Below, one piece after another: positions 24,673-31,581 of a stretch of 31,581 bases of DNA (its first letter is position 1; the number at the start of each line of letters is the position of its first letter). The DNA is from an uncultured Collinsella sp. (GTDB taxonomy: Bacteria; Actinomycetota; Coriobacteriia; Coriobacteriales; Coriobacteriaceae): NCBI GenBank assembly GCA_900544875.1, contig UQWS01000020.1, positions 1-31,581 on the forward strand, given 5' to 3'. Made by a program: the position numbers and the translations under genes. Under the pieces are notes generated by a model. It ran no database searches. It worked only from the letters and a program-made list of their open reading frames with translations, and was not told where the DNA came from.

Positions 24673-25686
24673 CTAAGCTTCGAGAAGACCAAGTTGGGGA
24701 ACGATCTCGTCGCCAGCGGCAGTACGACCGAGTGAGCGCGGAGCCAGGTCGTCGAGAACCGCGGCGAGATCCCATGGCAGTTCATCGCGACACTCAATGC
24801 GCTCCCCCGTAACGGGATGGTCGAATGCGACGCGCCAGGAATGCAGGAACTGCCTAGTCAGGCCCTGGTCAGCGCGCGCATCGCACTTGCCGTAAAGTGG
24901 ATCGCCCACGCAGGCGTGGTTGATATGACGCATATGCACGCGAATCTGATGCGTGCGGCCGGTAAACAGGTGACACTCGACGAGCGTGTAGCCGTCGTCA
25001 AAGCGCGTGGAATCAAAGCGCTCGAGGACCTTAAAGGTCGTAATGGCCTGACGGGCGAAGGGGTCGTCCGAAACCGCCATCTTGACGCGGTCGCGCGTGG
25101 AACGGGCGATACCGGTATTGATGGTGCCCTCGTCCATGGCGATGTGCCCGTGGACAAGCGTGATATAGCGGCGGTCGAGCGTGCGCGTGCGGATAAGATT
25201 TTGGAGCGCGCGCTGGGTGTCGTCGTCCTTGGCAGCAAGCATGAGACCCGAGGTATCGCGATCCAAACGATGCACGATACCGGGGCGGTCCTCGCCCTGC
25301 ACGGTACCAAGATGGTCGATGCCGCAGTGGTAGACCAGGGCGTTCGCAAGCGTGCCGCTCTCGTGGCCATGGGCGGGATGGCATACCAGGCCGCGCTGCT
25401 TGGAGAGCACAATAAGATAGTCGTCCTCATAGCGGATATCGAGGGGAATGGCCTCGGGAATCACGTCAGTCGGATCGTGAGGCTCGGGCAGATCGACCGA
25501 AATACGGTCGCCGGCGCGAACGGCATACTTTTTGGAGAGACAGGTCTCGCCGTTGACGGCAACGGCGCCGCCCTCAATCAGATGCGCGCAGGCAGAGCGC
25601 GTAGGGCAGCCGTCATTGGCGCCCAGATAAGCATCAAGACGCTGACCAGAGCAATCGTCGGCAACAAGGATATGGATATCGGCCAT
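24673..25686 (-). CDS. RluA/RluD-family 23S rRNA pseudouridine synthase
   Basis: This 337-residue enzyme has an N-terminal S4 domain (about 13-65) and a catalytic domain with HRLDRDTSG (139-147), where D142 is the catalytic aspartate. It also carries the RYITLVHG and GRTHQIRVHM motifs of the RluA class. The position next to lspA, with a 1-nt stop/start overlap, matches the Gram-positive RluD-like (YlyB) arrangement, so it probably modifies helix 69 or a similar 23S site. The exact target is not certain. No clear terminator follows. Confidence 0.93.
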   Translation of the reverse strand: MADIHILVADDCSGQRLDAYLGANDGCPTRSACAHLIEGGAVAVNGETCLSKKYAVRAGDRISVDLPEPHDPTDVIPEAIPLDIRYEDDYLIVLSKQRGLVCHPAHGHESGTLANALVYHCGIDHLGTVQGEDRPGIVHRLDRDTSGLMLAAKDDDTQRALQNLIRTRTLDRRYITLVHGHIAMDEGTINTGIARSTRDRVKMAVSDDPFARQAITTFKVLERFDSTRFDDGYTLVECHLFTGRTHQIRVHMRHINHACVGDPLYGKCDARADQGLTRQFLHSWRVAFDHPVTGERIECRDELPWDLAAVLDDLAPRSLGRTAAGDEIVPQLGLLEA

Positions 25687-26285
25687 TAGCGCTCATTCCT
25701 TTCGCGAATCTTGCGGGCACGCTCCCCACGCTGCTTGGCTTTGCGCTTGGCGCGGGCCTCATCACGGGCATTGAGCTCGGCAGTCGCATCGACTTCGCGG
25801 GCCGCAGGGCTCAAGAACATGTAGCCGATGAGGGCAAGCACAACGCCTACGGTGATGCCGATATCGGCCACGTTAAAGACGGGAAAGTCGATGAAGGTGG
25901 TGGCAATAAAATCGGTCACAAAGCCAAAAGTCAGACGGTCGATCGCGTTGCCAATGGCGCCGCCCGCGACCATAGCCATGCCCACCACCTCCAAGCGAGC
26001 AAGCTGGGGCGCGCGAAGCAAGTACACGGCAATAGCGATAATGACCGCCAACGCCAGCACAGCAAACGCGATGCCATGCCCCTCGCCCATGCTAAAGGCA
26101 GCACCGATATTGCGGACAAACATAAAGTCGATGACACCGGGGATAACGGTCACATGTAAAGCGTCGCCCACGGCACGAACCGCAAGCTTGGTCAGCTGGT
26201 CAACGAGCAACACAACGAGCGCCACCCCACCAGCAACGCCTAACCGCCAACGCAAAGGCGGCGTCATATCCCCAGTACGACCCAA
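25686..26285 (-). CDS. lspA: Lipoprotein signal peptidase (signal peptidase II)
   Basis: This 199-residue, four-helix membrane aspartic peptidase removes signal peptides from prolipoproteins. Motifs are VDQLTKL in helix 1, NIGAAFS, and the two catalytic aspartates in GNAIDR (D116) and FNVADIGI (D141). A long, highly basic C-terminal tail (about 165-199, Arg/Lys/Glu rich) is unusual in length. The start is chosen as TTG 26285 because AGGGG lies six bases before it; ATG 26267 is an alternative with a badly spaced site. The gene overlaps the pseudouridine synthase by 1 nt. Confidence 0.94.
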   Translation of the reverse strand: MGRTGDMTPPLRWRLGVAGGVALVVLLVDQLTKLAVRAVGDALHVTVIPGVIDFMFVRNIGAAFSMGEGHGIAFAVLALAVIIAIAVYLLRAPQLARLEVVGMAMVAGGAIGNAIDRLTFGFVTDFIATTFIDFPVFNVADIGITVGVVLALIGYMFLSPAAREVDATAELNARDEARAKRKAKQRGERARKIRERNER

Positions 26286-26385
26286 ATCAATCCCCTACCC
26301 TCAAGAACATCGAATACGTTTAACGCAAATTAATATCTTATATTGACCAACAAGGAAATAGCCGATGATTCGTTACCGACAGCGA

Positions 26386-26484
26386 AAACCCGCCAGAGCG
26401 AGCAAGGTGCCTTGAAGCAAGGCGGCATAGACCTTATGGTCATGCCGCCGAAGCTGAAAGGCAGATAGCCGCTCTGGCGGGTTT
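26386..26484 (-). ncRNA. Multi-stem structured element between ileS and lspA
   Basis: A perfect 15-bp outer stem AAACCCGCCAGAGCG (26386-26400) / CGCTCTGGCGGGTTT (26470-26484) encloses a 69-nt interior. The interior contains a 12-bp hairpin GGCGGCAT-A-GACC / GGTC-ATGCCGCC (26421-26449) with a TTAT loop and one bulged A. CAAGG/CCTTG (26403-26414) adds further symmetry. On the minus strand the outer stem is followed by TTTTCGCTG. It could be a large terminator for ileS, a repeat element, or a small RNA such as a Collinsella-type RNA motif. The class is not identified. Confidence 0.55.
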
Positions 26485-26497
26485 GCAGCGTCAACCG

Positions 26498-26525
26498 GTT
26501 ACGCGGTTTGGTAAAACCGCGTAAC
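26498..26525 (-). terminator. Hairpin abutting the ileS stop
   Basis: A perfect 12-bp stem GTTACGCGGTTT (26498-26509) / AAACCGCGTAAC (26514-26525) with a 4-nt loop begins right at the ileS stop codon. There is no U-tract, so it may protect the 3' end rather than terminate, with the larger structure below it acting as terminator. Confidence 0.5.
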
Positions 26526-29326
26526 TACAAAGCTTCGGCACAACGCTTGCAGATATGCGCGTGGCCGTTGTACTCGCCGACGGTGGTGCGGTAGTTCCAG
26601 CAACGGTCGCAGCACTCGCCCTCGGCAGCCTCGATGGCAACGGAAAGCTCCTCGCCCTGGGTAAGCTCAACATCGGAGACGATGTAGAACTCGGCCAGGT
26701 CGACGGCCTTATCACCGGTCAGCAGCGCGTACATCTCGGCGGGAACGACCGCCTTGACGCGGACCTGCTGGCTCTTGGTGAAGGTACCGGCGGAGCGGGC
26801 ATCCTCAAGGGCCTTGGTCACGGCACTACGAAGCTCGAGCGAAGCCTCGAGCACGCCCTCAAACTCATTGGCCTCGTCGACCGTGATGGGCGACTTGTAC
26901 CAATCGAGTAGCGCGGCGTTCTTCTGGTGATCGACGCAGCCGGCGGGCGCATAGGACATGGCCTCGTCGACCGTGTAGGACAGGATCGGCTGCAGGTCGC
27001 GCATGAGCATCGAGAAGAGCTCAGCAAGCACGGTCTGGGCGCTGCGGCGCTCGAGCGAGCCGGGCTTCTCGCAGTACAGACGATCCTTCAGGGCGTCGAG
27101 GTACACGTTGGAAAGCTCGGTGACCACGAAGTCGTAAAGCGCACGGTAGGCGCGCGGGAACTCGTAGCTGGCGTAGGCATCGTCGACCTCGGCCTGGACC
27201 TGGGTCAGACGGGCAACCATGAGCTTGTCGAGCGGCAGCAAGTCGGCAAAGGCGACGCCGTCGGTCTCGGGCTCAAACTGACCCTCGAGCTCGGAGAGCA
27301 AGAAGCGCAGCGTGTTGCGGAAACGACGGTAGGCATCGGACGTACGAGCGAGAATCTCGTGGTCGATGGAGACGTCAGAGCTGGTGTCGACGGAGGCAAC
27401 CCACAGACGGATGATGTCAGCGCCCATCTCGTCGCAGACCTTATTGGGGTCGATGACATTGCCGAGCGACTTGGACATCTTGCGGCCCTGGCCATCGAGG
27501 GTGAAGCCCTGCGAGACGACCGCCTTGTACGGAGCATGGCCGTTGGCACCCACCGAGGTGAGCAGCGAACTCTGGAACCAACCGCGGTGCTGGTCGGAGC
27601 CCTCGAGGTACACATCCGCCGGATACTCCAGCTCGGGACGGTACTCGCAGACGGCCTTCCAGGAAACACCGGAGTCCCACCACACGTCGAGGATGTCCTT
27701 ATCGGCCTTGAGGTGATGGCCGCCGCACTTGGGGCAGACGCAGGCCTCGCCCAGGTAGCTCTCGGGAGCGTCGGTGAACCAGGCGTCGGAGCCCTTCTCG
27801 TGGAAGAGCTTGATGACGGCGTCGAGCGTGGCGTCGTTCATAACCTTCTCGCCGCAGTCGGCGCAAGTGTAGCTCGGGATAGGCACGCCCCAGTTGCGCT
27901 GACGGCTGATGCACCAGTCGGGACGCTGCTCGACCATGGCGCCGATGCGGTTTGCCGCGTGGGCCGGATACCACTTGACGTTCTCGCGAACCTCTTTGCC
28001 AGCCTGCTCGCGCAAACCGGTCTTGTCCATCGAGACAAACCACTGGTCGGTAGCACGGAAGAGCACCGGGTGCTTGCAGCGCCAGCAGTGCGGATAGCTG
28101 TGCGTGATCTTCTTCTCGAGGACAAGGGTGCCGCGCTCGCGCAGGAACTCGATAATGTGCGGGTTGGCCTCGTCGGTATCCATACCGCTGAAGGGGCCAC
28201 CGGTGCCAAACTCCTCACCGGTGTAGAACTTGCCGTCGTCATCGACCGGCATGCAGATGTCGGTGATGCCCTCCTTGAGGCAGGCAAAGTAGTCGTCGAC
28301 ACCATGGCCGGGCGAGTTGTGGACGATACCGGTACCGTCGTCGACACCGACGTAATCAGCCAGCAGCGCCACGCCCTCAACGCCGTCAAAGATCGGCTGC
28401 TTGTAGTGGATGTGGTGGAAGGTCTCAGCGGGAACCACGTAGGGCTTGCCGTCGACCATGACCGGGGTGTACTCCCAGCCAAACTCCTCGCAGCACTTGG
28501 GAGCCAGGTCCTCGAGCATGACCTCGGCGCGGCCATCGTGCTCAACGGCGACATAGGCGGCGCCGGGCTTGAGGGAAACAGCCTGGTCGGAGGGGATGGT
28601 CCACGGCGTGGTCGTCCAGATGATAAAGTCAACCGGGCCGTCGAAGTTCTCGAGGCCGGCGGGCTTGGAGGTCATCTCAAAGCGAACGAAGATGGAGGGG
28701 CTCGTCTCGTCGGAGTACTCGATCTCGGCCTCGGCAAGTGCGGTGTGGCAGTGCTTGCACCAGTGAACCGGCTTGTGGCCACGATAGATCATGCCCTTAT
28801 CAAACATGGCCTTGAAGACCTCAATGTCGGCGGCATCATGCTGATGATAGAGCGTCAGGTAGGGGTTGTCCCAGTCGCCAAGCACGCCCAGACGACGGAA
28901 GCCGGCCTTCTGCAGTTCGATGTTCTCGACAGCGAACTCGTTGCAGAGCTCGCGGATCTTAGCCGTAGAGGTCTGGTTGAACTTCTCGGTGCCGAGCTTC
29001 TCCTCGACCTTATGCTCAATCGGCTGGCCATGGCAGTCCCAACCCGGGACATAGGGAACCTCATAGCCCTGCATCATCCAGTAGCGGTTGATCATGTCCT
29101 TGGAGATCTTGTTCATGGCATGGCCGATGTGGATCGGACCGTTGGCGTACGGAGGGCCGTCGTGCAGCACGAACTTCTTGTGACCCTCGTTCTTCTTCAG
29201 AACCTGATCGTAGACCTTGTTGTCCTGCCAGTCCTTGAGTCGCTTGGGCTCGGACTTGGAAAGACCGGCACGCATGGGAAAACCGGTCTTGGGCAGATTC
29301 ATCGTCTGCTTGTACTCGTTTGCCAC
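26525..29326 (-). CDS. ileS: Isoleucine-tRNA ligase
   Basis: This 933-residue class I synthetase has the HIGH motif at 66-69 (GPIHIGHAMNK), the CP1 editing domain with TTTPWTIPS and GIVHNSPGHG, and the KMSKS loop in GRKMSKSLGNV. An anticodon-binding domain follows, then a C-terminal zinc finger with CDRCWNYR and CKRC. The length is normal for the bacterial (eubacterial-type 1) enzyme. The start codon is GTG with AAAGGGG upstream. Expression is controlled by the T-box leader directly upstream. Confidence 0.98.
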   Translation of the reverse strand: MANEYKQTMNLPKTGFPMRAGLSKSEPKRLKDWQDNKVYDQVLKKNEGHKKFVLHDGPPYANGPIHIGHAMNKISKDMINRYWMMQGYEVPYVPGWDCHGQPIEHKVEEKLGTEKFNQTSTAKIRELCNEFAVENIELQKAGFRRLGVLGDWDNPYLTLYHQHDAADIEVFKAMFDKGMIYRGHKPVHWCKHCHTALAEAEIEYSDETSPSIFVRFEMTSKPAGLENFDGPVDFIIWTTTPWTIPSDQAVSLKPGAAYVAVEHDGRAEVMLEDLAPKCCEEFGWEYTPVMVDGKPYVVPAETFHHIHYKQPIFDGVEGVALLADYVGVDDGTGIVHNSPGHGVDDYFACLKEGITDICMPVDDDGKFYTGEEFGTGGPFSGMDTDEANPHIIEFLRERGTLVLEKKITHSYPHCWRCKHPVLFRATDQWFVSMDKTGLREQAGKEVRENVKWYPAHAANRIGAMVEQRPDWCISRQRNWGVPIPSYTCADCGEKVMNDATLDAVIKLFHEKGSDAWFTDAPESYLGEACVCPKCGGHHLKADKDILDVWWDSGVSWKAVCEYRPELEYPADVYLEGSDQHRGWFQSSLLTSVGANGHAPYKAVVSQGFTLDGQGRKMSKSLGNVIDPNKVCDEMGADIIRLWVASVDTSSDVSIDHEILARTSDAYRRFRNTLRFLLSELEGQFEPETDGVAFADLLPLDKLMVARLTQVQAEVDDAYASYEFPRAYRALYDFVVTELSNVYLDALKDRLYCEKPGSLERRSAQTVLAELFSMLMRDLQPILSYTVDEAMSYAPAGCVDHQKNAALLDWYKSPITVDEANEFEGVLEASLELRSAVTKALEDARSAGTFTKSQQVRVKAVVPAEMYALLTGDKAVDLAEFYIVSDVELTQGEELSVAIEAAEGECCDRCWNYRTTVGEYNGHAHICKRCAEAL

Positions 29327-29369
29327 GGTACCCCTTTCATGTCATGGGCGCGCACGCCCTCTGGGCACC

Positions 29370-29406
29370 AAAAAAGCGCCCGTCCCTACAAGCTGGGACG
29401 AAGCGC
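29370..29406 (-). terminator. T-box regulated intrinsic terminator
   Basis: On the minus strand GCGCTTCGTCCC (29395-29406) pairs with GGGACGGGCGC (29376-29386) across an 8-nt loop and is followed by TTTTTT. The loop side contains CCCAGCTT, which competes for pairing with the T-box flank. Confidence 0.85.
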
Positions 29407-29665
29407 CGCAAACGGGCTGCACGCCCGCAAAAGCTCTTCGCTTAACCACCCAGCTTAGATGCCCTCGCCCGCGTATTCGCGCGCTCGCATCCGTTACTCG
29501 GCTGGCCTGTATCGACGACCATCTCGGCGATGTCTACTAAGACGAGCCTGCACGACACATCCGTTGGGACCGCAGCTCCGGGGTGATTTTCATCGGTCGC
29601 ATGCACGGGATCTCAGCGCTCCCCGCTCTCTGTAGCATGCGGACGGCCGACTACTCGTCCCCATC
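29370..29665 (-). promoter_or_regulatory. Isoleucine T-box riboswitch (ileS leader)
   Basis: The minus-strand leader has all the main T-box parts. Stem I opens with GGGGACGAGTAGTCGG, with the AGTA-type specifier-loop bulge, continues through a GCATGC/GCATGC stem and an AGAGAG bulge, and has a GCGCTGAGA-type distal loop. The specifier side reads GAAAATCACC, with ATC (29585-29587) for isoleucine. The T-box core GGGTGGTT includes TGGT (29445-29448), which complements the ACCA end expected for uncharged tRNA-Ile. The T-box flank AAGCTGGG can pair with CCCAGCTT in the terminator region, giving an antiterminator alternative. It probably acts by transcription attenuation. Confidence 0.88.
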
Positions 29666-29669
29666 AACG

Positions 29670-29697
29670 CTTATGCGCTGTATGGTAGCACGGTCAA
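29670..29697 (-). promoter_or_regulatory. ileS promoter
   Basis: TTGACC (29692-29697), 16 bp and CATAAG (29670-29675) on the minus strand place the start of transcription close to the first base pairs of T-box stem I. Confidence 0.55.
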
Positions 29698-29811
29698 CGC
29701 CGGCAAAAAACCCTCAACATCGGTTTCATACTTTAGAAATTTCTCGCAGTCGCAGACCTTCTCTTGGAGCAAAATACCTGAAAGCACTTTATCTAACGAA
29801 AGAAGGCTACT

Positions 29812-30894
29812 ATGCGCACGATTGGAATGAGCGACTATACCGTCGGCGAGGATTGCTTTGACGAGCTGCCCCGCGCGCTGGCTGAGTACGGAGCGACCAA
29901 GGTAGCAATCATCGGTGGTAAACGGGCGCTAGCGGCGGCGCTCCCCGGCATCGAAGCCGTGCTGGCCGGCACCAACGTAGAGATTCTGGAGACGCGCGTC
30001 TACGGTACTAACAGCACGCGCACCAATATCGCCAAGGTTGTAAACTCCCCCGCTTGCCAAGAGGCCGATGTGCTCATCGCATGCGGCGGCGGCAAGGCGC
30101 TCGATACCGTCAAGACGGCGGCCATCGAGCTCAAGAAGATCGTCTTTACGGTACCGACGATCTGCTCCAACTGCTCGGCCGCGACCGCCATTGCCGTTGT
30201 CTACAACGACGACGGCTCGCTCGAGGGCTATTCGTACCCCAACCGTCCGGCGCATATCTTCATCAACCCCAAGATCATCGCCGAGGCTCCGGCGGAGTAC
30301 TTCTGGGCCGGCGTGGGCGATGCCCTGTCCAAGCAGCCCGAGGTCGAGTGCGCCACGAGCGCCGGCAATTTGGAACACACCGCCGGTCTTGGCCTGGCAC
30401 TCGCCCACACCTGCTCCGAGCCGCTGTTTACCTACGGCGTCCAGGGTCTTGAGGACGTGCGCCAGAATCTGTCGAGCGAGGCCGTCAAGCAGATCGCGCT
30501 CGACATCGTGGTCAACACGGGCTATGTCTCGAACCTGACCAACCAAAACGATTACTACTACAACTCGAGCGTGGCGCACGCGTTCTACAATGCGACGTGC
30601 AGCATTCCGCGCGAGGGAACCTGTCTGCACGGCGAGGTCGTGAGCCTGGGCGTGCTCGTGCTGTTTGCCTATACGGGCGATACCGAGAACCTTGAGCGCT
30701 ACGCCGCCTTTAACAAGCAGATGGGTCTGCCTGTGACGCTTGAGCAGGTCGGCCTTACCGAGGCCGAAATCCCGGCGCTGTGCGAGTATGCGCACGCCAC
30801 CAACGAGTGGAAGCAGGGTAACCCGGAGCCCTTCACCGACGAGAAGTTCGCCGCCGCCATCAAGGCCGCCAACGCCTACGGCCACACGCTCTAG
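29812..30894 (+). CDS. GldA-like iron/zinc-containing alcohol (glycerol) dehydrogenase family protein
   Basis: This 360-residue NAD-dependent dehydrogenase is of the iron-ADH/glycerol dehydrogenase superfamily. The N-terminal Rossmann-like domain has GGGKALDTVK (92-101) for the cofactor. Metal ligands match GldA: D170 (GVGDALSKQ), H256 (VAHAFYN) and H273 (CLHGEVV). The size agrees with GldA, but the substrate (glycerol, or a hydroxycarboxylate as in HcxA/YbdH-type relatives) is open. The start at 29812 has GAAGG seven bases upstream. It is transcribed divergently from ileS and followed by strong terminators, so it is monocistronic. The 29702-29811 upstream region is AT-rich, with no clear -35/-10 pair. 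Confidence 0.88.
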   Translation: MRTIGMSDYTVGEDCFDELPRALAEYGATKVAIIGGKRALAAALPGIEAVLAGTNVEILETRVYGTNSTRTNIAKVVNSPACQEADVLIACGGGKALDTVKTAAIELKKIVFTVPTICSNCSAATAIAVVYNDDGSLEGYSYPNRPAHIFINPKIIAEAPAEYFWAGVGDALSKQPEVECATSAGNLEHTAGLGLALAHTCSEPLFTYGVQGLEDVRQNLSSEAVKQIALDIVVNTGYVSNLTNQNDYYYNSSVAHAFYNATCSIPREGTCLHGEVVSLGVLVLFAYTGDTENLERYAAFNKQMGLPVTLEQVGLTEAEIPALCEYAHATNEWKQGNPEPFTDEKFAAAIKAANAYGHTL

Positions 30895-30903
30895 GACTGG
30901 CCC

Positions 30904-30946
30904 AAAACCACCGCAAAGGGGACAGGCACCTTTCTGGTGGTTTTTT
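30904..30946 (+). terminator. Intrinsic terminator of the GldA-like gene
   Basis: AAAACCACC (30904-30912) pairs with GGTGGTTTT (30936-30944), with inner AAAGG/CCTTT pairing, followed by T6. The hairpin contains the sequence AAAGGGGACAGGCACCTTT, which looks like a repeat-family sequence. Confidence 0.85.
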
Positions 30947-30966
30947 GTTGCTCCAGCATTTAGTTC

Positions 30967-31013
30967 GTACTCGAACCCGATTCTTTACGAGAAAGGGTTC
31001 GGGTACGTTTTTT
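30967..31013 (+). terminator. Second intrinsic terminator
   Basis: GTACTCGAACCC (30967-30978) pairs with GGGTTCGGGTAC (30995-31006) with one mismatch, followed by GTTTTTT. No gene lies between this and the previous terminator. Confidence 0.8.
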
Positions 31014-31068
31014 GTTTATCGGAAATTCTGCGGAAGGACTACTCGGAACGGTAAACAGGAACGAACAG

Positions 31069-31110
31069 AGGCAGGGTATCATCGTGGTGATGGCATCCTG
31101 CCTTTTGTTT
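31069..31110 (+). terminator. Third terminator-like hairpin
   Basis: AGGCAGG (31069-31075) pairs with CCTGCCT (31097-31103), with inner ATCA/TGAT pairing, followed by TTTTGTTTTG. It is again not preceded by an ORF. Confidence 0.65.
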
Positions 31111-31127
31111 TGCGGAACCAAGGTCGC

Positions 31128-31156
31128 TTTATACGAACTTGATCGCCACTTATAAT
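31128..31156 (+). promoter_or_regulatory. Putative promoter upstream of the inverted-repeat element
   Basis: A perfect TATAAT (31151-31156) lies 17 bp after a TTTATA (31128-31133). Transcription would begin near 31163, just before the left arm of the inverted repeat. No ORF starts nearby, so a non-coding transcript or the gene at 31409 could be its target. Confidence 0.4.
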
Positions 31157-31174
31157 GCGCATTGATGGCAATTG

Positions 31175-31304
31175 CTGCGTACGTGCGTACCGGGAGCCTG
31201 TACACCTCTGGCAAGGCGTAACACACTAGACTTTGTTCCAAAGTCCGTGTGCTAAGGGGGCAGGCCCCTTAGAATTCCTGTGGAGTGTGTACGCACGTAC
31301 GCAG
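31175..31304. repeat. About 130-bp element with perfect 16-bp terminal inverted repeats
   Basis: Arms CTGCGTACGTGCGTAC (31175-31190) and GTACGCACGTACGCAG (31289-31304) are perfect reverse complements. Inside are two more hairpins: GACTTTG-TTC-CAAAGTC (31229-31245) flanked by ACAC/GTGT, and CTAAGGGG/CCCCTTAG (31252-31272). No target-site duplication is obvious in the flanks. It may be a MITE, a recombination site, or a structured RNA driven by the TATAAT box before it. Confidence 0.6.
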
Positions 31305-31408
31305 GAAAACGGCAAAATTTCGCTATATCAGGGCGTTCTTTCATTGGAGAGTATGGTATACACGGCTTAGTTCAACAAATAAGAATTTATATATAAAGGA
31401 GAATATTG

Positions 31409-31581
31409 ATGAAACTGTTTTTATGTTCTCACTTTTCAAGTGTAGGAAGTCTGATAAAGGAAGAAATTGAAAATAAAAAAGTCGCATTTATTCCAACAGC
31501 TTCGCTGCGTGAAGGCTACACCGGTTATGTCGGCTCGGCTCGAAAATTATTCAAAAAGTTGGGAGCAATCGTAACTGAAAT
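31409..31581 (+). CDS. Peptidase E (S51)-like protein, 3' end outside window
   Basis: The first 57 residues are visible (MKLFLCSHFSSVGSLIKEE...), with KVAFIPTAS (24-32) and then YVGSARKLFKKLGAIVTE. This matches the N-terminal Rossmann-like half of peptidase S51/class I glutamine amidotransferase-like proteins (PepE, alpha-aspartyl dipeptidase family). The catalytic Ser and His would lie beyond the window. AAGGAG seven bases before the ATG supports the start. The first 100 bases or so are strongly AT-rich with AAA, ATA, TTA and GAA codons, unlike every other gene here, suggesting transfer from a low-G+C donor. Confidence 0.8.
   Translation, partial: MKLFLCSHFSSVGSLIKEEIENKKVAFIPTASLREGYTGYVGSARKLFKKLGAIVTE

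Noticed and set aside
26927..29458. Plus-strand ORF of 843 codons opposite ileS
   Set aside because: It is an antisense frame of isoleucine-tRNA ligase, with low-complexity Val/Leu/Asp/Gly composition and no ribosome binding site or motif.
29929..30885. Minus-strand ORF of 318 codons opposite the GldA-like gene
   Set aside because: It is an antisense shadow. The plus strand has the GldA metal ligands, a ribosome binding site and terminators.
31285..31470. Plus-strand 61-codon ORF overlapping the PepE-like gene
   Set aside because: It has no ribosome binding site and overlaps a PepE-like frame with a good one. Its peptide is rich in Arg, Lys and Phe and matches nothing.
1..31581. CRISPR arrays, tRNA or rRNA genes, transposase genes
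   Set aside because: No regularly spaced direct repeats, cloverleaf sequences, rRNA segments or transposase/integrase motifs were recognised by eye. A tRNAscan or Infernal run would be decisive.

Overview
The window looks like a chromosomal segment of a high-G+C Gram-positive bacterium of the class Coriobacteriia, most likely Collinsella or a close relative. This is inferred from the mostly G+C-rich coding sequence, GTG and TTG starts, the gene families present, a SigB/SigF-type sigma factor and an actinobacterial ileS T-box. No rRNA or tRNA gene is visible to confirm it. Almost every gene is on the minus strand. The exceptions are an RpiR regulator, a GldA-like dehydrogenase and a truncated gene at the right edge.

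Layout. 1-369 is non-coding and holds two large inverted repeats and a terminator. 370-3503 is a fructose-type PTS permease (IIB-IIC-IIA) divergent from an RpiR-family regulator, with candidate operators between them. 3563-8657 is a tight housekeeping operon read right to left: efp, asp23-like, nusB, xseB, tlyA, nadK, recN. 8818-9948 is a separately terminated M24 Xaa-Pro peptidase. 10081-16694 is the operon alaS, ruvX, mltG, yqeG-like, aroK and an aroB homologue that has lost the residues expected for catalysis. 16847-23215 runs from a prepilin-peptidase-type protein through dgt, mgsA/rarA, a DUF948-type coiled-coil protein, an RsbW-like protein, a sigma factor and an AI-2E/PerM-type exporter. 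Several of these genes overlap or touch. 23295-24590 is a lone GT2 glycosyltransferase. 24673-26285 is an RluD-type pseudouridine synthase with lspA. 26286-26524 holds an unusual multi-stem structure. 26525-29697 is ileS with a complete isoleucine T-box leader.

The right edge changes character. After the GldA-like gene (29812-30894) come three intrinsic-terminator-like hairpins in a row. Next is a roughly 130-bp element closed by perfect 16-bp inverted repeats behind a TATAAT box. Last is an AT-rich peptidase E (S51)-like gene cut off by the window end. This looks like the boundary of acquired DNA.

No complete novel defence or biosynthetic system is visible. The points most worth a second look are the catalytically degenerate AroB homologue beside an intact shikimate kinase, the RsbW-like protein without a recognisable ATP site coupled to its sigma factor, the structured element between ileS and lspA, and the hairpin-rich junction at the right edge.
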